Notes under the pieces: model-generated | What the model was told of the DNA's origin: nothing | The model's database searches: none | Seen by the model: the letters and a program-made list of their open reading frames with translations, nothing else | Part shown: positions 8,728 through 18,454 of the stretch, one piece after another | How positions within the stretch are numbered: position 1 is the first letter of the stretch | Layout: every line of letters begins with the position of its first letter | Source of the DNA: Paracoccaceae bacterium | Lineage (GTDB): Bacteria > Pseudomonadota > Alphaproteobacteria > Rhodobacterales > Rhodobacteraceae | Assembly (NCBI GenBank): GCA_029243395.1 | Contig: JAQWSE010000007.1 | Span: forward strand, 131,690-195,689 | Direction of reading: 5' to 3' | Length of the DNA: 64,000 nt | Made by a program: the position numbers and the translations under genes

Positions 8728-11148
8728 GTGAAATTTTCTGTTGATTGGTTGAAAACTTACCTAAAATGTGATTGCAATATTAATGTCATACTTGATGCTC
8801 TCAATGACCTAGGACTAGAGGTAGAAAGTGTGACAGACCCGGCTGAAAATTTTTCGAAGTTTATAGTAGGTAAAGTCACGGAAGTAGAAAAGCATCCTAA
8901 TGCTGATAAGCTGAAGGTTTGTTCTGTTTACTTAGGTAATGAAAAAAAACAAATTGTTTGTGGTGCTCCTAATGTAAAATTAGGAATGGGAGTGGTAGTG
9001 GCTTTACCTGGCACGTTCATTCCAGGTTTAGGAAAAAAAATTTCCATTGGTAAAATTAGGAATGTTGAAAGTTTTGGCATGATGTGCTCTGAGTTTGAAC
9101 TTAACTTATCCGATGAACATGATGGTATCATCTGTTTAGATCAGCCAAATGTTGGAAGAACGTTCGCCGAGTGGCTTAAGATTAATGACCCTGACAAGGT
9201 TGACCCAGTGATAGAGATAACTATTACCCCAAATCGACCTGATGCTCTCGGTGTCCGAGGAATAGCAAGAGATCTTGCAGCAAAGGGTATAGGTCAATTC
9301 TTAGAAAGGAAGTCGAATAAAATTTATTCTGACTACAAAAGTCCTATCAATGTTATCTTAAAAAAGGATGTATCGGAAAGAGATTGTCCCTATTTTGTGG
9401 GTCGGTACATTAAGGGAATCAGAAATGACGATTCACCAACATGGTTAGTAAATAGGCTTAATTCTATTAACCTTCGACCAATCTCAAGTTTGGTCGATCT
9501 AACAAATTTTTTGACTTTTGATAGTGCTCGCCCACTTCATGCATTTGATGCTGATAAGCTGAAAGGTAATTTGGTAGTACGAAAAGCATTTTCTGGTGAA
9601 GAAATTGAAGCATTGGATGGCAAGAATTATGAGTTGGATGATTCAATGACCGTCATAGCTGACGATCAAGGCGTCCAAGCAATAGGAGGTTTGATTGGAG
9701 GAATGGCCAGTGGTTGCACTGAAGATACTAGAAATGTTTTTATTGAATCGGCATATTTTGACCCAATTTCTACGGCAAAGACTGGTAGAAAATTAGGTTT
9801 AATTACAGATGCCAGATATAGATTTGAAAGGGGTATCGATCCTTCTTTTACAATACCAGGTATCGAGTTATATACGGAGCTGGCTACCAATATCTGTGGT
9901 GGGAAGCCTTCCGAATTGGTGTGCTCTGGTGACAATCCTTACACGGCAGAAACGATTGATTTTCAGGAAAGTAAAGTAGAAAAGGTAACTGGGATTAAAG
10001 TACCTAAGAAAAGACAATTAGATATCTTACGTAAATTAGGTTTTACATTAAATGAAAAAGTTCAACCCATTTCAGTTCAGGCGCCTAGCTGGAGACCTGA
10101 TATAGGCGGAGCAATTGATCTTGTAGAAGAGATTATAAGAGTTACATCACTTGATAAATTGATAGCCTCTCCTCTTCCAATAAGAAATTTTGGTGTCAGG
10201 GCAGCAAAACAAAACTCACAAAGACGAAGCGTTAGCAAAATACGGCGCTACTTGGCTTCGCAGGGTCTTAGAGAATGCATCAGTTATAGTTTCATTGATG
10301 AATCAAGTGCTAAATTATTTGGAGAAGGTAAAGAGGAAGTTACTCTGGCTAATTCTATTAGCTCTGAAATGACACATTTACGCCCTTCACTATTCCCCGG
10401 TCTTCTACTATCAGCTAAAAGAAATAACGCAAGGGGAGTCAAAAATTTTTCTAGCTTTGAAATAGGTGAGGTCTTCACTGGTTCTGAGCCTGGACAAGAA
10501 CAGCTTGATGTTGGTGGTATTTTTGTAGGTTACGCCCAAGAAAGAAACGCGTTTGAAAGCAGGAGACCTTTTGATATTTTTGATGCAAAGTCATGCGTGG
10601 AAGGTGTGCTAAGATATCTTGGAATCAAACTTGATAGCTTGCAGCTTGATCGGCGGGTACCTAATTTTTTCCATCCTAACAAGTCTGCTTTGGTTCGGCT
10701 GGGTAAATTTAAGGTTTTAGGATCATTTGGAGAACTTCACCCGAATACAGCGCTTAGAATGGGTTTAGGAGACAGCCCGATTATCTTTTCAATTTTCCCT
10801 GAACAGATACCTGATACTCGGGAGAAGCTTAAGAAATCCAGCTTAGAATATTCAGATTACCCATCGGTGGTGCGTGATTTTGCATTTGTTATGAGAGAAA
10901 ATGTCGAAGTGCAAAAAATTATGACCGCTATCAAGAAACTTGACAAAGATTTGATAAAAGAAGTCAAGCTTTTTGATGTTTTTGAAGGATCTCAAGCCTA
11001 TCAGCAAGTGGGTTCAGGTAAGAAATCATTAGCACTCGAAGTTCTAATCCAGCCCAAGGATAGGACCCTAGAGGATAAAGAAATTGAACTTCTTTGTGAA
11101 AAAATCATTGTTGAAGTCAATCGTATCTCAGGTGGTTCCCTGCGATGA
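8728..11148 (+). CDS. pheT: Phenylalanine-tRNA ligase beta subunit
   Basis: The 806-residue non-catalytic and editing subunit of PheRS. In order: N-terminal OB-fold tRNA-binding domain (roughly 40-150, with VGKVTEVEKHPNADKL and QIVCGAPNV), B3/B4 editing domain, B5 domain (near ITPNRPDALGVRG and the following repeats), a catalytic-like core, and the C-terminal ferredoxin-fold anticodon-binding domain starting around YPSVVRDFAFV. Starts at GTG 8728. Last gene of the pheST unit; it converges with greA across 77 bases. Confidence 0.96.
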   Translation: MKFSVDWLKTYLKCDCNINVILDALNDLGLEVESVTDPAENFSKFIVGKVTEVEKHPNADKLKVCSVYLGNEKKQIVCGAPNVKLGMGVVVALPGTFIPGLGKKISIGKIRNVESFGMMCSEFELNLSDEHDGIICLDQPNVGRTFAEWLKINDPDKVDPVIEITITPNRPDALGVRGIARDLAAKGIGQFLERKSNKIYSDYKSPINVILKKDVSERDCPYFVGRYIKGIRNDDSPTWLVNRLNSINLRPISSLVDLTNFLTFDSARPLHAFDADKLKGNLVVRKAFSGEEIEALDGKNYELDDSMTVIADDQGVQAIGGLIGGMASGCTEDTRNVFIESAYFDPISTAKTGRKLGLITDARYRFERGIDPSFTIPGIELYTELATNICGGKPSELVCSGDNPYTAETIDFQESKVEKVTGIKVPKKRQLDILRKLGFTLNEKVQPISVQAPSWRPDIGGAIDLVEEIIRVTSLDKLIASPLPIRNFGVRAAKQNSQRRSVSKIRRYLASQGLRECISYSFIDESSAKLFGEGKEEVTLANSISSEMTHLRPSLFPGLLLSAKRNNARGVKNFSSFEIGEVFTGSEPGQEQLDVGGIFVGYAQERNAFESRRPFDIFDAKSCVEGVLRYLGIKLDSLQLDRRVPNFFHPNKSALVRLGKFKVLGSFGELHPNTALRMGLGDSPIIFSIFPEQIPDTREKLKKSSLEYSDYPSVVRDFAFVMRENVEVQKIMTAIKKLDKDLIKEVKLFDVFEGSQAYQQVGSGKKSLALEVLIQPKDRTLEDKEIELLCEKIIVEVNRISGGSLR

Positions 11149-11225
11149 TTTAAGGCCATTAGGTTAAATAAAATATACTGCTTTCTTTGCTCATTAATGT
11201 TATCAAATTTGTTTTGAAAGCTTTG

Positions 11226-11699
11226 TTATACGTCATAATTTATTAATATTATCTCGTAGTTTTTGGTTCCACCTGGTGATTTTACTTCAACACTGTCACC
11301 AGTGTCTTTTCCTATTAGGGCCCGAGCCAAGGGAGATTTGACATTTAACTTGTTCTTTTCAATATCAGCCTCTGGTTCTCCAACAATCTGGAAAGTACGT
11401 TCTGCTTCAGTATCTTCATCCAATATTGTGACAGTTGCAGCAAATTTTATAGTTCCAGAAAGTTTTTTTGAGTCAATTACCTCAGCTAAGCTTATAATTC
11501 CTTCTAATTCTTTTATTCGTCCTTCAATAAATGACTGCTTTTCACGTGCTGCATGGTATTCAGCGTTCTCAGATAGATCACCATGTTCCCGTGCTTCGGC
11601 AATTGCTTTAATTATATTTGGTCGCTCTTGTGATTTTAGTTTTTTTAATTCATCACTAAGACTTTCATAACCCTGTAAAGTCAACGGAATTTTATCCAC
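11226..11699 (-). CDS. greA: Transcription elongation factor GreA
   Basis: Rescues backtracked RNA polymerase by stimulating RNA cleavage through the secondary channel. 157 residues: an N-terminal antiparallel coiled coil with the conserved tip [16 protein letters not shown], whose acidic residues (D and E of GDLSENAEY) coordinate the catalytic metal, then the C-terminal FKBP-like domain with [14 protein letters not shown]. Monocistronic and divergent from the ETF-QO gene across 239 bases. carAB, often a neighbour in this class, is absent from the window. Confidence 0.96.
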   Translation of the reverse strand: MDKIPLTLQGYESLSDELKKLKSQERPNIIKAIAEAREHGDLSENAEYHAAREKQSFIEGRIKELEGIISLAEVIDSKKLSGTIKFAATVTILDEDTEAERTFQIVGEPEADIEKNKLNVKSPLARALIGKDTGDSVEVKSPGGTKNYEIILINYDV

Positions 11700-11938
11700 T
11701 TATCTCTCCACCTTGTTTACAACCTGAAGTTTAATCGTATTGAATAATAAAATTGGGTAAAAACTAAATCATTAAGTACTAGGAATATACGCATATACTT
11801 ACATTTTCTAGCATTAGTTTTCCTTTGATTTCTAATGAAAGTGTCTCTTTTAATTGGTATCTTTTATACTTATACTTGGAAATAAAAATAAGGCAAAATT
11901 TGTTTGTCTGTCAAGAAAGCTATTTTTAGGAGATATTT

Positions 11939-13594
11939 ATGCCCCAATTTGAGAGGGAATCTATCGATTATGATGTGGTTATAGTAGGCGCTGGTCCTGC
12001 AGGCCTATCAGCAGCCATAAAACTGAAACAACTCGAACCAGACTTACAAGTAGTAATATTAGAAAAAGGTGCTGAAGTAGGATCACACATTATATCTGGT
12101 GCTGTGCTTGATCCTAAGGGATTGGATAAACTTTTTCCTAACTGGAGAGAAAAAGAAACCCCAATACGAACTCCTGTATCAGAAGACAAATTTTATTTGC
12201 TCGGTCCAGCTGGTGGTATAAGATTGCCAAATTTTCTCATGCCTCCATTAATGTCAAATGAGGGAAATTATGTTGTTTCGATGTCTAAAGTATGTAGGTG
12301 GTTATCGAGGGAAGCAGAGGATCTTGGGGTGGAAATTTTTCCAGGAATGGCATGTTCAGAATTGATTTATGGAAAAGAAAATCATGTTACAGGTGTAATT
12401 GCAGGTGAGTTTGGTAAGACTGCAGATGGTAAACCAGGTCCAATGTATGAACCAGGAATGGAAATAAATGGAAAGTATATTTTTCTAGCAGAAGGAGTAC
12501 GAGGTTCACTCGCTAAGCAAGTGATTTGTAAATATGATTTAGCTTCTGAATCAGATGTTCCTAAGCATGGAATAGGGATGAAGGAAGTTTGGGAAATTAG
12601 ACCGGAAAATCATAAAGAAGGTCAAGTTTTGCATACTATGGGGTGGCCTTTAGGTAATAACCCGGGTGGTGGTTCTTTTGTGTATCATGCTGAAAATAAT
12701 CAGCTATTCATTGGGTTTGTCGTACATCTAAATTATACAAATCCTTCCTTATTTCCATACAAAGAGTTTCAAAAATTCAAACATCACCCTATGATTAAAA
12801 AGCTCTTAATGGGTGGCAAGAGGATAGAATACGGGGCTCGTGCTATTAGTGAAGGCGGAATTCAGTCAATACCAAAAATGAATTTTCCTGGAGGATTACT
12901 ATTAGGCTGTTCAGCGGGATTAGTAAATGTTCCAAGGATAAAGGGAAACCATAATGCAATACTGTCGGGTATCTGTGCAGCTGAAGCGGCTTGTACCGCT
13001 CTGCAGTCGGGCAGAGCTAATGATGACTTGACGCATTATGAACTTAAGATTAGATCGGGACCTATTTTTCAGGACCTGATGCCTGTGCGGAATGTCAAAC
13101 CACTCTGGTCTCGCTTCGGATTATTTTTAGGAATTATTTTGGGGGCCTTAGATATGTGGGTTGCAAGTGTCTTAAGTTTTAATTTATTTGGGAATATAAG
13201 CCACAAATTTGCAGATCATGACAAGCTTAAACCTATTTCAAATTGTAAGGTGATTACTTACCCCAAGCCAGATGGCAAGATTAGTTTTGAGCGCCTCGAA
13301 AATATAAGTTTTTCTGGTACCTCTCATAGTGACGATCAACCTTGTCATCTAAGTTTAGGTGATCAATCGGTGCCTGTTAATCACAATTTGCCTATTTACG
13401 ATGAACCTGCACAACGTTATTGTCCAGCGGGAGTTTATGAAATCGTGCGTGAAGGGAATTGTTCCACTCCTAGATTCCAAATAAATTATCAGAATTGTGT
13501 TCATTGTAAAACTTGTGATATAAAAGATCCCAGTCAAAATATCACTTGGAAAACACCTCAAGGTGGGGAGGGCCCAAATTACTCACACATGTGA
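11939..13594 (+). CDS. etfD: Electron transfer flavoprotein:ubiquinone oxidoreductase
   Basis: Inner-membrane flavo-iron-sulfur enzyme that passes electrons from reduced EtfAB to ubiquinone. 551 residues: FAD-binding GAGPAGLSAAIKL near the N-terminus, GSHIISGAVLDP, the membrane-facing ubiquinone-binding middle part, and a C-terminal 4Fe-4S domain with the cysteine pattern RYCPAGVYE and NCVHCKTCDIKDP. SD-like AGGAGA lies six bases before the ATG. The electron donors EtfA and EtfB are encoded at 42885-44577, away from it. Followed by a TPR gene and ispE on the same strand. Confidence 0.95.
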   Translation: MPQFERESIDYDVVIVGAGPAGLSAAIKLKQLEPDLQVVILEKGAEVGSHIISGAVLDPKGLDKLFPNWREKETPIRTPVSEDKFYLLGPAGGIRLPNFLMPPLMSNEGNYVVSMSKVCRWLSREAEDLGVEIFPGMACSELIYGKENHVTGVIAGEFGKTADGKPGPMYEPGMEINGKYIFLAEGVRGSLAKQVICKYDLASESDVPKHGIGMKEVWEIRPENHKEGQVLHTMGWPLGNNPGGGSFVYHAENNQLFIGFVVHLNYTNPSLFPYKEFQKFKHHPMIKKLLMGGKRIEYGARAISEGGIQSIPKMNFPGGLLLGCSAGLVNVPRIKGNHNAILSGICAAEAACTALQSGRANDDLTHYELKIRSGPIFQDLMPVRNVKPLWSRFGLFLGIILGALDMWVASVLSFNLFGNISHKFADHDKLKPISNCKVITYPKPDGKISFERLENISFSGTSHSDDQPCHLSLGDQSVPVNHNLPIYDEPAQRYCPAGVYEIVREGNCSTPRFQINYQNCVHCKTCDIKDPSQNITWKTPQGGEGPNYSHM

Positions 13595-13642
13595 GGATAG
13601 CTTAGTATCTATGAAATTCCATGTGGTAAAGTAGTTTGTAAA

Positions 13643-15316
13643 ATGGTTAGACGGTATTCAATAATTCTTGTGACTTTTCTTTGCAGTATTTGTGCTTCCC
13701 AAGGTAGCGCATCAATTTCAGGTGCATTCCTAGCCTCCCGTTTGGCGGCTTCAGTAAACGATTTTGATAAATCAGCTACATATACCGTTGACATGATAAG
13801 CAAGGGCAACAAACAAACTGAGATTTATAATGATGCTCTTTTATTCTTGGTTGCGGCGGGAAATTTTGAAAAAGCATACTCGTTGGCTAACACCATGAAA
13901 AAATTGGAAATACAATCTCCTGCCTTGGGATTAACACTAGTAATTGGTAAGATAAAGGAAAAGCAATTCAACAGAGCGCTTGAGCTCATGGTGGAGTTTG
14001 GGGATCAATTACCAAATGTTTTGAAAACCTCAATAAAAGGATGGATTCATGTTGAAAAAGGAAATTTAGATCCAGCCATGAGGGAGTTCAGCAGCTTCAA
14101 GGATTCAGAGCTCAGTTTTGATCTTGGTTCTTACTATTCTTCTATAGCTTATGCGCAACTTGGAGAGTACTCAAAGGCCTTAGAAATGATAAGAGGTAAA
14201 ATGAAGAATCTAAAAGTACTGGGGGAAAGCTACAAAATTTTTAGATCAAATGTTCTTTATCTATCAGGTGATGTTACTAGTGCCCTATCTTTGTTGGGGG
14301 ATGATATTGGAAGCAGTTCAGATAACTTAACTCTCAAGAAATTATACGAGAATATGAAAGAGAGGAAAACGGTCATTCTAGACATCTTTAAGACACCAAA
14401 AACTGGTATAGCCGATACACTAATACTTTTTGCTGGAGGGGGTGATAGAGAGGTAAATCAGAATCTCATTGAAATTTTTTATTGTCAACTTGCACATTAT
14501 GTTTCAGGTAATGAATCACGATTCAATATAAGATTAGCTCAAGCCCTTGCTGACAGTAATCTCATAGATGAAGCTATTAATACTCTTATGTTGGTTGAAA
14601 AATCTCATCTTTTTCATCCTAAATCAGAACTGATGCTTGCAGAGTTGCTAACTGAATCTTCAAGAGAAGAGCTTGCTATCAAACATTTAAGACATCTAAT
14701 AGACAATGGTACCGGGAGTTTTGAAGTATATGAAGCTTTAGGAAATGCTTATCGGCATAGGGAAAATTTTGAACTAGCAGAGATAGCTTATTCTGATGCC
14801 TTGGCAGCAAATATTCATTCAGATTTTGAGAATAAAAAATTATGGTTGATATACTTTTTTCGTGGAATAGCTAGGGAACAGTTGGATAATTATGAGCAGT
14901 CTATGATAGATTTACGCAAAGCACTAGAATTTGTACCGGAACAACCACAAGTTTTAAATTATCTTGGTTACATGCTTATAGAAAGGAGGGAAAATTTAGA
15001 TGAAGCACTGGGGATGATCAAGTTAGCAGTTAAACAAAGTCCTGAAAGTGGTTACATCGTGGATTCTCTGGCCTGGGGACTTTATCAATTAGGTCGATAC
15101 TACGACGCTGTCGTTCCTATGGAGAAGGCAATCGAACTTGAGCCGGAGGACCCAATAGTCAATGATCATTATGGTGATGTTTTGTGGAAAGTAGGTAGAA
15201 AGAGGGAATCGTATTTTCAATGGAGGAGAGCCCTTCTTTTTGAACCTGATGAAGAATTGAATTCGAAAATTCAAGAGAAATTAAAAGAGGGTTTGATAGA
15301 CTCTTTTGGCAATTGA
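13643..15316 (+). CDS. Exported tetratricopeptide-repeat protein
   Basis: 557 residues with an N-terminal signal peptide (hydrophobic IILVTFLCSICASQGSA, likely cleaved after the ASQGSA region), so periplasmic or outer-membrane associated. The motif SGAFLASRLAASVNDFDKSA matches TPR proteins found before ispE in other alphaproteobacteria. Clear TPR units lie in the C-terminal half, for example around GNAYRHRENFELAEIAYSDALA, LRKALEFVPEQPQVLNYLGYML and MEKAIELEPEDPIVNDHYGDVL. Probable scaffold in envelope assembly; its partner is not known. ispE begins 25 bases downstream. Confidence 0.82.
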   Translation: MVRRYSIILVTFLCSICASQGSASISGAFLASRLAASVNDFDKSATYTVDMISKGNKQTEIYNDALLFLVAAGNFEKAYSLANTMKKLEIQSPALGLTLVIGKIKEKQFNRALELMVEFGDQLPNVLKTSIKGWIHVEKGNLDPAMREFSSFKDSELSFDLGSYYSSIAYAQLGEYSKALEMIRGKMKNLKVLGESYKIFRSNVLYLSGDVTSALSLLGDDIGSSSDNLTLKKLYENMKERKTVILDIFKTPKTGIADTLILFAGGGDREVNQNLIEIFYCQLAHYVSGNESRFNIRLAQALADSNLIDEAINTLMLVEKSHLFHPKSELMLAELLTESSREELAIKHLRHLIDNGTGSFEVYEALGNAYRHRENFELAEIAYSDALAANIHSDFENKKLWLIYFFRGIAREQLDNYEQSMIDLRKALEFVPEQPQVLNYLGYMLIERRENLDEALGMIKLAVKQSPESGYIVDSLAWGLYQLGRYYDAVVPMEKAIELEPEDPIVNDHYGDVLWKVGRKRESYFQWRRALLFEPDEELNSKIQEKLKEGLIDSFGN

Positions 15317-15341
15317 TTATGAGAGAAAAAATTAAGGAAAA

Positions 15342-16190
15342 ATGAAAAAAAAAGAATCTTTTTCAAGAATTTCCCGAGCCAAAGTCAACCTCTCTTTGCA
15401 TGTGGTAGGCAAGAGATCTGATGGATATCATTGTCTTGATAGCCTAGTGGCATTCCCGCGGGTTGGAGATGAGATTTCTATGGAACCTTCCAGGAATATA
15501 GATTTCAGGGTGATAGGTAGGTTCGCCGACGAATTAAAAAGTAAAAAAAACCTTGTTTTGAGTGCTATCGATCTTTTAAATCACGATGGGAAGGGCGCAT
15601 CAATCATTTTGAATAAGGATCTTCCTATATCCGCCGGTCTGGGAGGGGGATCTTCTAATGCAGCGTTAGTCCTGAGAATGCTAACAAAGCTATGGCAGCA
15701 ACCGTTACCATCTATCAACAGTTTAATTTCTCTTGGTTCTGATGTTCCGGCTTGCTTAGACTGGGATTTGAAAAGAATGCAGGGCAGGGGGGAAATCCTT
15801 GAAAAAGTAGTGGCACCACCGACTATTTGGATTGTGTTGGCAAATAATGGAGAAAAAGTTTCCACAAGAATAATTTTCAACGCGGTTCAGACTTTTAATA
15901 ATGAAGGATTAGGAATATTACCAATTTTTAACACCGCAGAAATATTTTTAGACTATCTGCATGGTCAAAAAAATGATCTCGAGTCACCAGCTTTAAAACT
16001 TTTTCCACAAATCATGACTTTACTAAATGCTATTAGAAGTACTTCGGGTTGTAAGATTTCCCGTATGTCGGGATCAGGTGCAACTTGCTTTGGCCTTTTC
16101 TTAACAGAGAGTGATGCACAAAAGGCAAGTCAGGACTTGGCTAAGAGTTTCCCTAAAGCATGGATAAGAGTTGCTCAACTCTTTTCATGA
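15342..16190 (+). CDS. ispE: 4-diphosphocytidyl-2-C-methyl-D-erythritol kinase
   Basis: ATP-dependent GHMP kinase of the non-mevalonate isoprenoid pathway. 282 residues; catalytic lysine segment RISRAKVNLSLHVVGKRSDGYH, ATP-binding glycine loop PISAGLGGGSSNAA, active-site aspartate in SLGSDVPACL and the C-terminal RMSGSGATCFGLF loop are all there. Begins with ATG followed by a run of nine A. Its last six bases overlap the 3' end of the prenyl synthase gene on the other strand. ispH of the same pathway is at 29004. Confidence 0.95.
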   Translation: MKKKESFSRISRAKVNLSLHVVGKRSDGYHCLDSLVAFPRVGDEISMEPSRNIDFRVIGRFADELKSKKNLVLSAIDLLNHDGKGASIILNKDLPISAGLGGGSSNAALVLRMLTKLWQQPLPSINSLISLGSDVPACLDWDLKRMQGRGEILEKVVAPPTIWIVLANNGEKVSTRIIFNAVQTFNNEGLGILPIFNTAEIFLDYLHGQKNDLESPALKLFPQIMTLLNAIRSTSGCKISRMSGSGATCFGLFLTESDAQKASQDLAKSFPKAWIRVAQLFS

Positions 16191-17174
16191 GGAGCGTTGA
16201 ACAATGGTTTCACTCACTTTGCCTAGCAGGTGAGTAATATTGTTTTTAGGTAATTTCTGAAGAGACTCATTGGCAATGCTAGACCATTTTCTAGCTGCCG
16301 TTTTAGTCTCCTCAAGTGTTCTATGTTTCTCCATGATCCTGATAATTTTAATTAAATCCTCTGGATCTTTAGGTTCTTTGAGGAGAACGTTCTTTATAAG
16401 TTTTCTTTCTGTAGAATTGCCTTTTTTTAGTGCTGAGATTAGAGGAAAGGTTAGCTTTGTATTATTGAAATCATCACCAATACTCTTCCCCATGTCAACA
16501 GAACTGCCTTTATAATCAAGATAATCATCAATTAACTGAAAGCTCAGGCCAATAGCTTTCCCATAGCACTTAAAATTATCTATGTGTTCCAGATTTCTTG
16601 ATGAAATCATTGCCCCCGTTTGAGAGGCGGCAGAGAATAGTGCAGCAGTTTTACCTTCGATTATTTTCATATATGTTTCAATTGAAGTACTCACGTTTCC
16701 GACTTGGGATAACTGTAAAACTTCACTTTCTGCAATTACAGCTGAGGTGTCAGCCAAAACTTCTAAAATTTCAAGAGAATCTGTAGAAACCATTAATTGA
16801 AAAGCTCTGGAAAACAAAAAATCACCAACAAGTATAGAAGATTGATTGTTCCAAAGTATATTTGCTGTTTTGTTTCCCCTTCGGGTGGAACTTTCATCGA
16901 CTACATCGTCATGTAGTAGCGTAGCGGTATGGATAAACTCTATACTAGCAGCCAAAAGAATATGCTTATCCTCATTGTAATCTAGGGCTCGTGCTGTTGC
17001 TAAGCACAGGAGAGGGCGTAATTTCTTACCTCCAGCTGAAAAAATGTGGTTTGAAATTTCTGGAATTGTGCGAGTATTTTCTGATGCCATCATCTTTTTG
17101 ATCATGTCATTCATTGCATTCAAATCATCCTTAAGTAAGTCTTGAAGTTCAGCGATAGGATCTATGTCATTCAT
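16185..17174 (-). CDS. ispB: Long-chain polyprenyl diphosphate synthase
   Basis: Trans-prenyltransferase making the side chain of ubiquinone from isopentenyl diphosphate. 329 residues, with GGKKLRPLLCLA, the first aspartate-rich motif LLHDDVVDESSTRRG (D89, D90, D93) and the second LIDDYLDYKG. Small side chains upstream of the first motif (IHTATLLHDD) suggest a long product such as octaprenyl or decaprenyl, but length cannot be set by eye. It is read away from a divergent methyltransferase gene; the 159-base gap contains a tandem repeat and a palindrome described separately. Confidence 0.93.
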   Translation of the reverse strand: MNDIDPIAELQDLLKDDLNAMNDMIKKMMASENTRTIPEISNHIFSAGGKKLRPLLCLATARALDYNEDKHILLAASIEFIHTATLLHDDVVDESSTRRGNKTANILWNNQSSILVGDFLFSRAFQLMVSTDSLEILEVLADTSAVIAESEVLQLSQVGNVSTSIETYMKIIEGKTAALFSAASQTGAMISSRNLEHIDNFKCYGKAIGLSFQLIDDYLDYKGSSVDMGKSIGDDFNNTKLTFPLISALKKGNSTERKLIKNVLLKEPKDPEDLIKIIRIMEKHRTLEETKTAARKWSSIANESLQKLPKNNITHLLGKVSETIVQRSS

Positions 17175-17225
17175 TTTTCAACCGAATACAAAAAGTTCTT
17201 AGGTTTCTTTTCTGGGTGTAGACCA

Positions 17226-17272
17226 TACTATATGATATTACTATATGATATAATTTCTTTGAGCAAAGAAAT
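17226..17272. repeat. 13-bp tandem repeat followed by a 20-bp palindrome
   Basis: TACTATATGATAT occurs twice head to tail without spacer (17226-17238 and 17239-17251). Directly after it, ATTTCTTTG (17253-17261) and CAAAGAAAT (17264-17272) form a perfect inverted repeat with a two-base centre, so it reads as an operator rather than an RNA hairpin. Read on the minus strand, each tandem copy supplies a TATAGT, and on the plus strand a TATAAT lies at 17249-17254. It sits in the divergent gap between ispB and the methyltransferase gene. Function is inferred from position only. Confidence 0.6.
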
Positions 17273-17333
17273 GTTAGATACTTTCATGGAATTTTGAAAA
17301 TTTTCTTTTGAATACTTTTTAATTAATCTAGTT

Positions 17334-18143
17334 ATGCTAACTTATGGTGCGGATAAATTCCTTCTAGAAATGCAGTGTTATATGAAATTGATTCAAAATG
17401 AGTTCTCAGATGATGCTTTCCTAGGGGGCAGATTAAGATTATTACAACCTAAGAAAGGTTTTAGAGCAGGTATTGACTCAGTATTATTAGCGGCTTCAAT
17501 CACTGCGTGTTCCGGTGACAGTGTACTAGATGTTGGGACAGGTGCGGGTGCGGTATTATTTTGCTTGATGAACAGAGTACCTAGTTTGCGAGCCACTGGC
17601 ATTGAATTACAAGAAGAATATTATTCCTTAGCGTTAAAGAATTCAGAGAAAAATAACCTTAAAGCTAAGATTTTGTTGGGAGATTTTCAATCTTTGGAGA
17701 ATGATTTTAAGGATTGTAATTTTGACCACATATTCTTTAATCCACCCTATTACTCTGAACGTACATATAAAAAATCTGGAAATAGTGCCCTTGAATTAGC
17801 AAATATAGAAAAACCTGGAATGCTCGAAAAGATGTTGAGATTCTCTCTAAAGCGCTGCAAACCATATGGGTATATCACTTTAATTAATCGGCCGGCGAGG
17901 TTAGGTGCAATTTTATCAGTACTTGAGAAGGGTGCAGGAGATATCAAGATTTTACCAATCTTAAGTTCAGGCAGAAATGCTGTATTTAGAATGATTGTTC
18001 GAGCTAAAAAATCAGCAAAAGGTGAGACAAAATTATTAGAGGGACTAAATTTGTTTCAAACCAATTTGGAGGAGAAAGAAAGCAAAAAATATACACTACG
18101 GGTGATAGAAGTTTTGGAACAGGGTGGACCTTTAAACTTTTGA
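17334..18143 (+). CDS. trmN6: tRNA1(Val) adenine-37 N6-methyltransferase-like protein
   Basis: SAM-dependent N6-adenine methyltransferase of the TrmN6/YfiC group. LLQPKKGFRAGIDSVLLAA precedes SAM-binding motif I (VLDVGTGAGAV), and the catalytic motif IV is FFNPPYY (NPPY). 269 residues from ATG 17334; the family match begins around FSDDAFLGGRLRLL, so an ATG at 17382 may be the true start. Lies in the usual alphaproteobacterial spot after the prenyl synthase, though the DUF2007 gene often found between them is absent. Target tRNA is inferred from family. Confidence 0.82.
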   Translation: MLTYGADKFLLEMQCYMKLIQNEFSDDAFLGGRLRLLQPKKGFRAGIDSVLLAASITACSGDSVLDVGTGAGAVLFCLMNRVPSLRATGIELQEEYYSLALKNSEKNNLKAKILLGDFQSLENDFKDCNFDHIFFNPPYYSERTYKKSGNSALELANIEKPGMLEKMLRFSLKRCKPYGYITLINRPARLGAILSVLEKGAGDIKILPILSSGRNAVFRMIVRAKKSAKGETKLLEGLNLFQTNLEEKESKKYTLRVIEVLEQGGPLNF

Positions 18144-18227
18144 AAATTTTATTTGCATGCGAGTAAATTTAGGTTAATACTTGGGGTACGGAGTTTAGGG
18201 GGCAAATCATTGATTTGGGAGGTTCCA

Positions 18228-18398
18228 ATGAATTTGGAGACGTATGTGAGTGGGTTACGGAAAAAACATGCTAAGCTGAGTTCATTAGTAGATCGCGAGC
18301 AAAAGAGACCGGCCCCGAATTTTGTTACTCTTACTGACCTAAAAAAGCAAAAATTGCATGTTAAGCAGGAAATTTCTAAAGCTTTAGATATTAAGTGA
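18228..18398 (+). CDS. DUF465 family small protein
   Basis: 56-residue coiled-coil protein of the DUF465 (YdcH-like) family, function unknown. Starts MNLETYVSGLRKKHAKLSS and contains the conserved RPAPN and LKKQKLHVKQEI segments. A reading frame extends upstream to 18153, but the ATG at 18228 has a strong GGGAGG a few bases before it and matches the family start. Charged and helical, with no membrane segment. Stands 84 bases after the methyltransferase gene on the same strand. Confidence 0.85.
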   Translation: MNLETYVSGLRKKHAKLSSLVDREQKRPAPNFVTLTDLKKQKLHVKQEISKALDIK

Positions 18399-18454
18399 AG
18401 AAAAGTAATTTTTTTAGGTAACAATGAGGTTATTTAGCTGAGTTAGTTCTCTGG

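Noticed and set aside
11263-11670. 135-codon open frame opposite greA
   Set aside because: Fully inside greA on the other strand, with serine-rich shadow composition.
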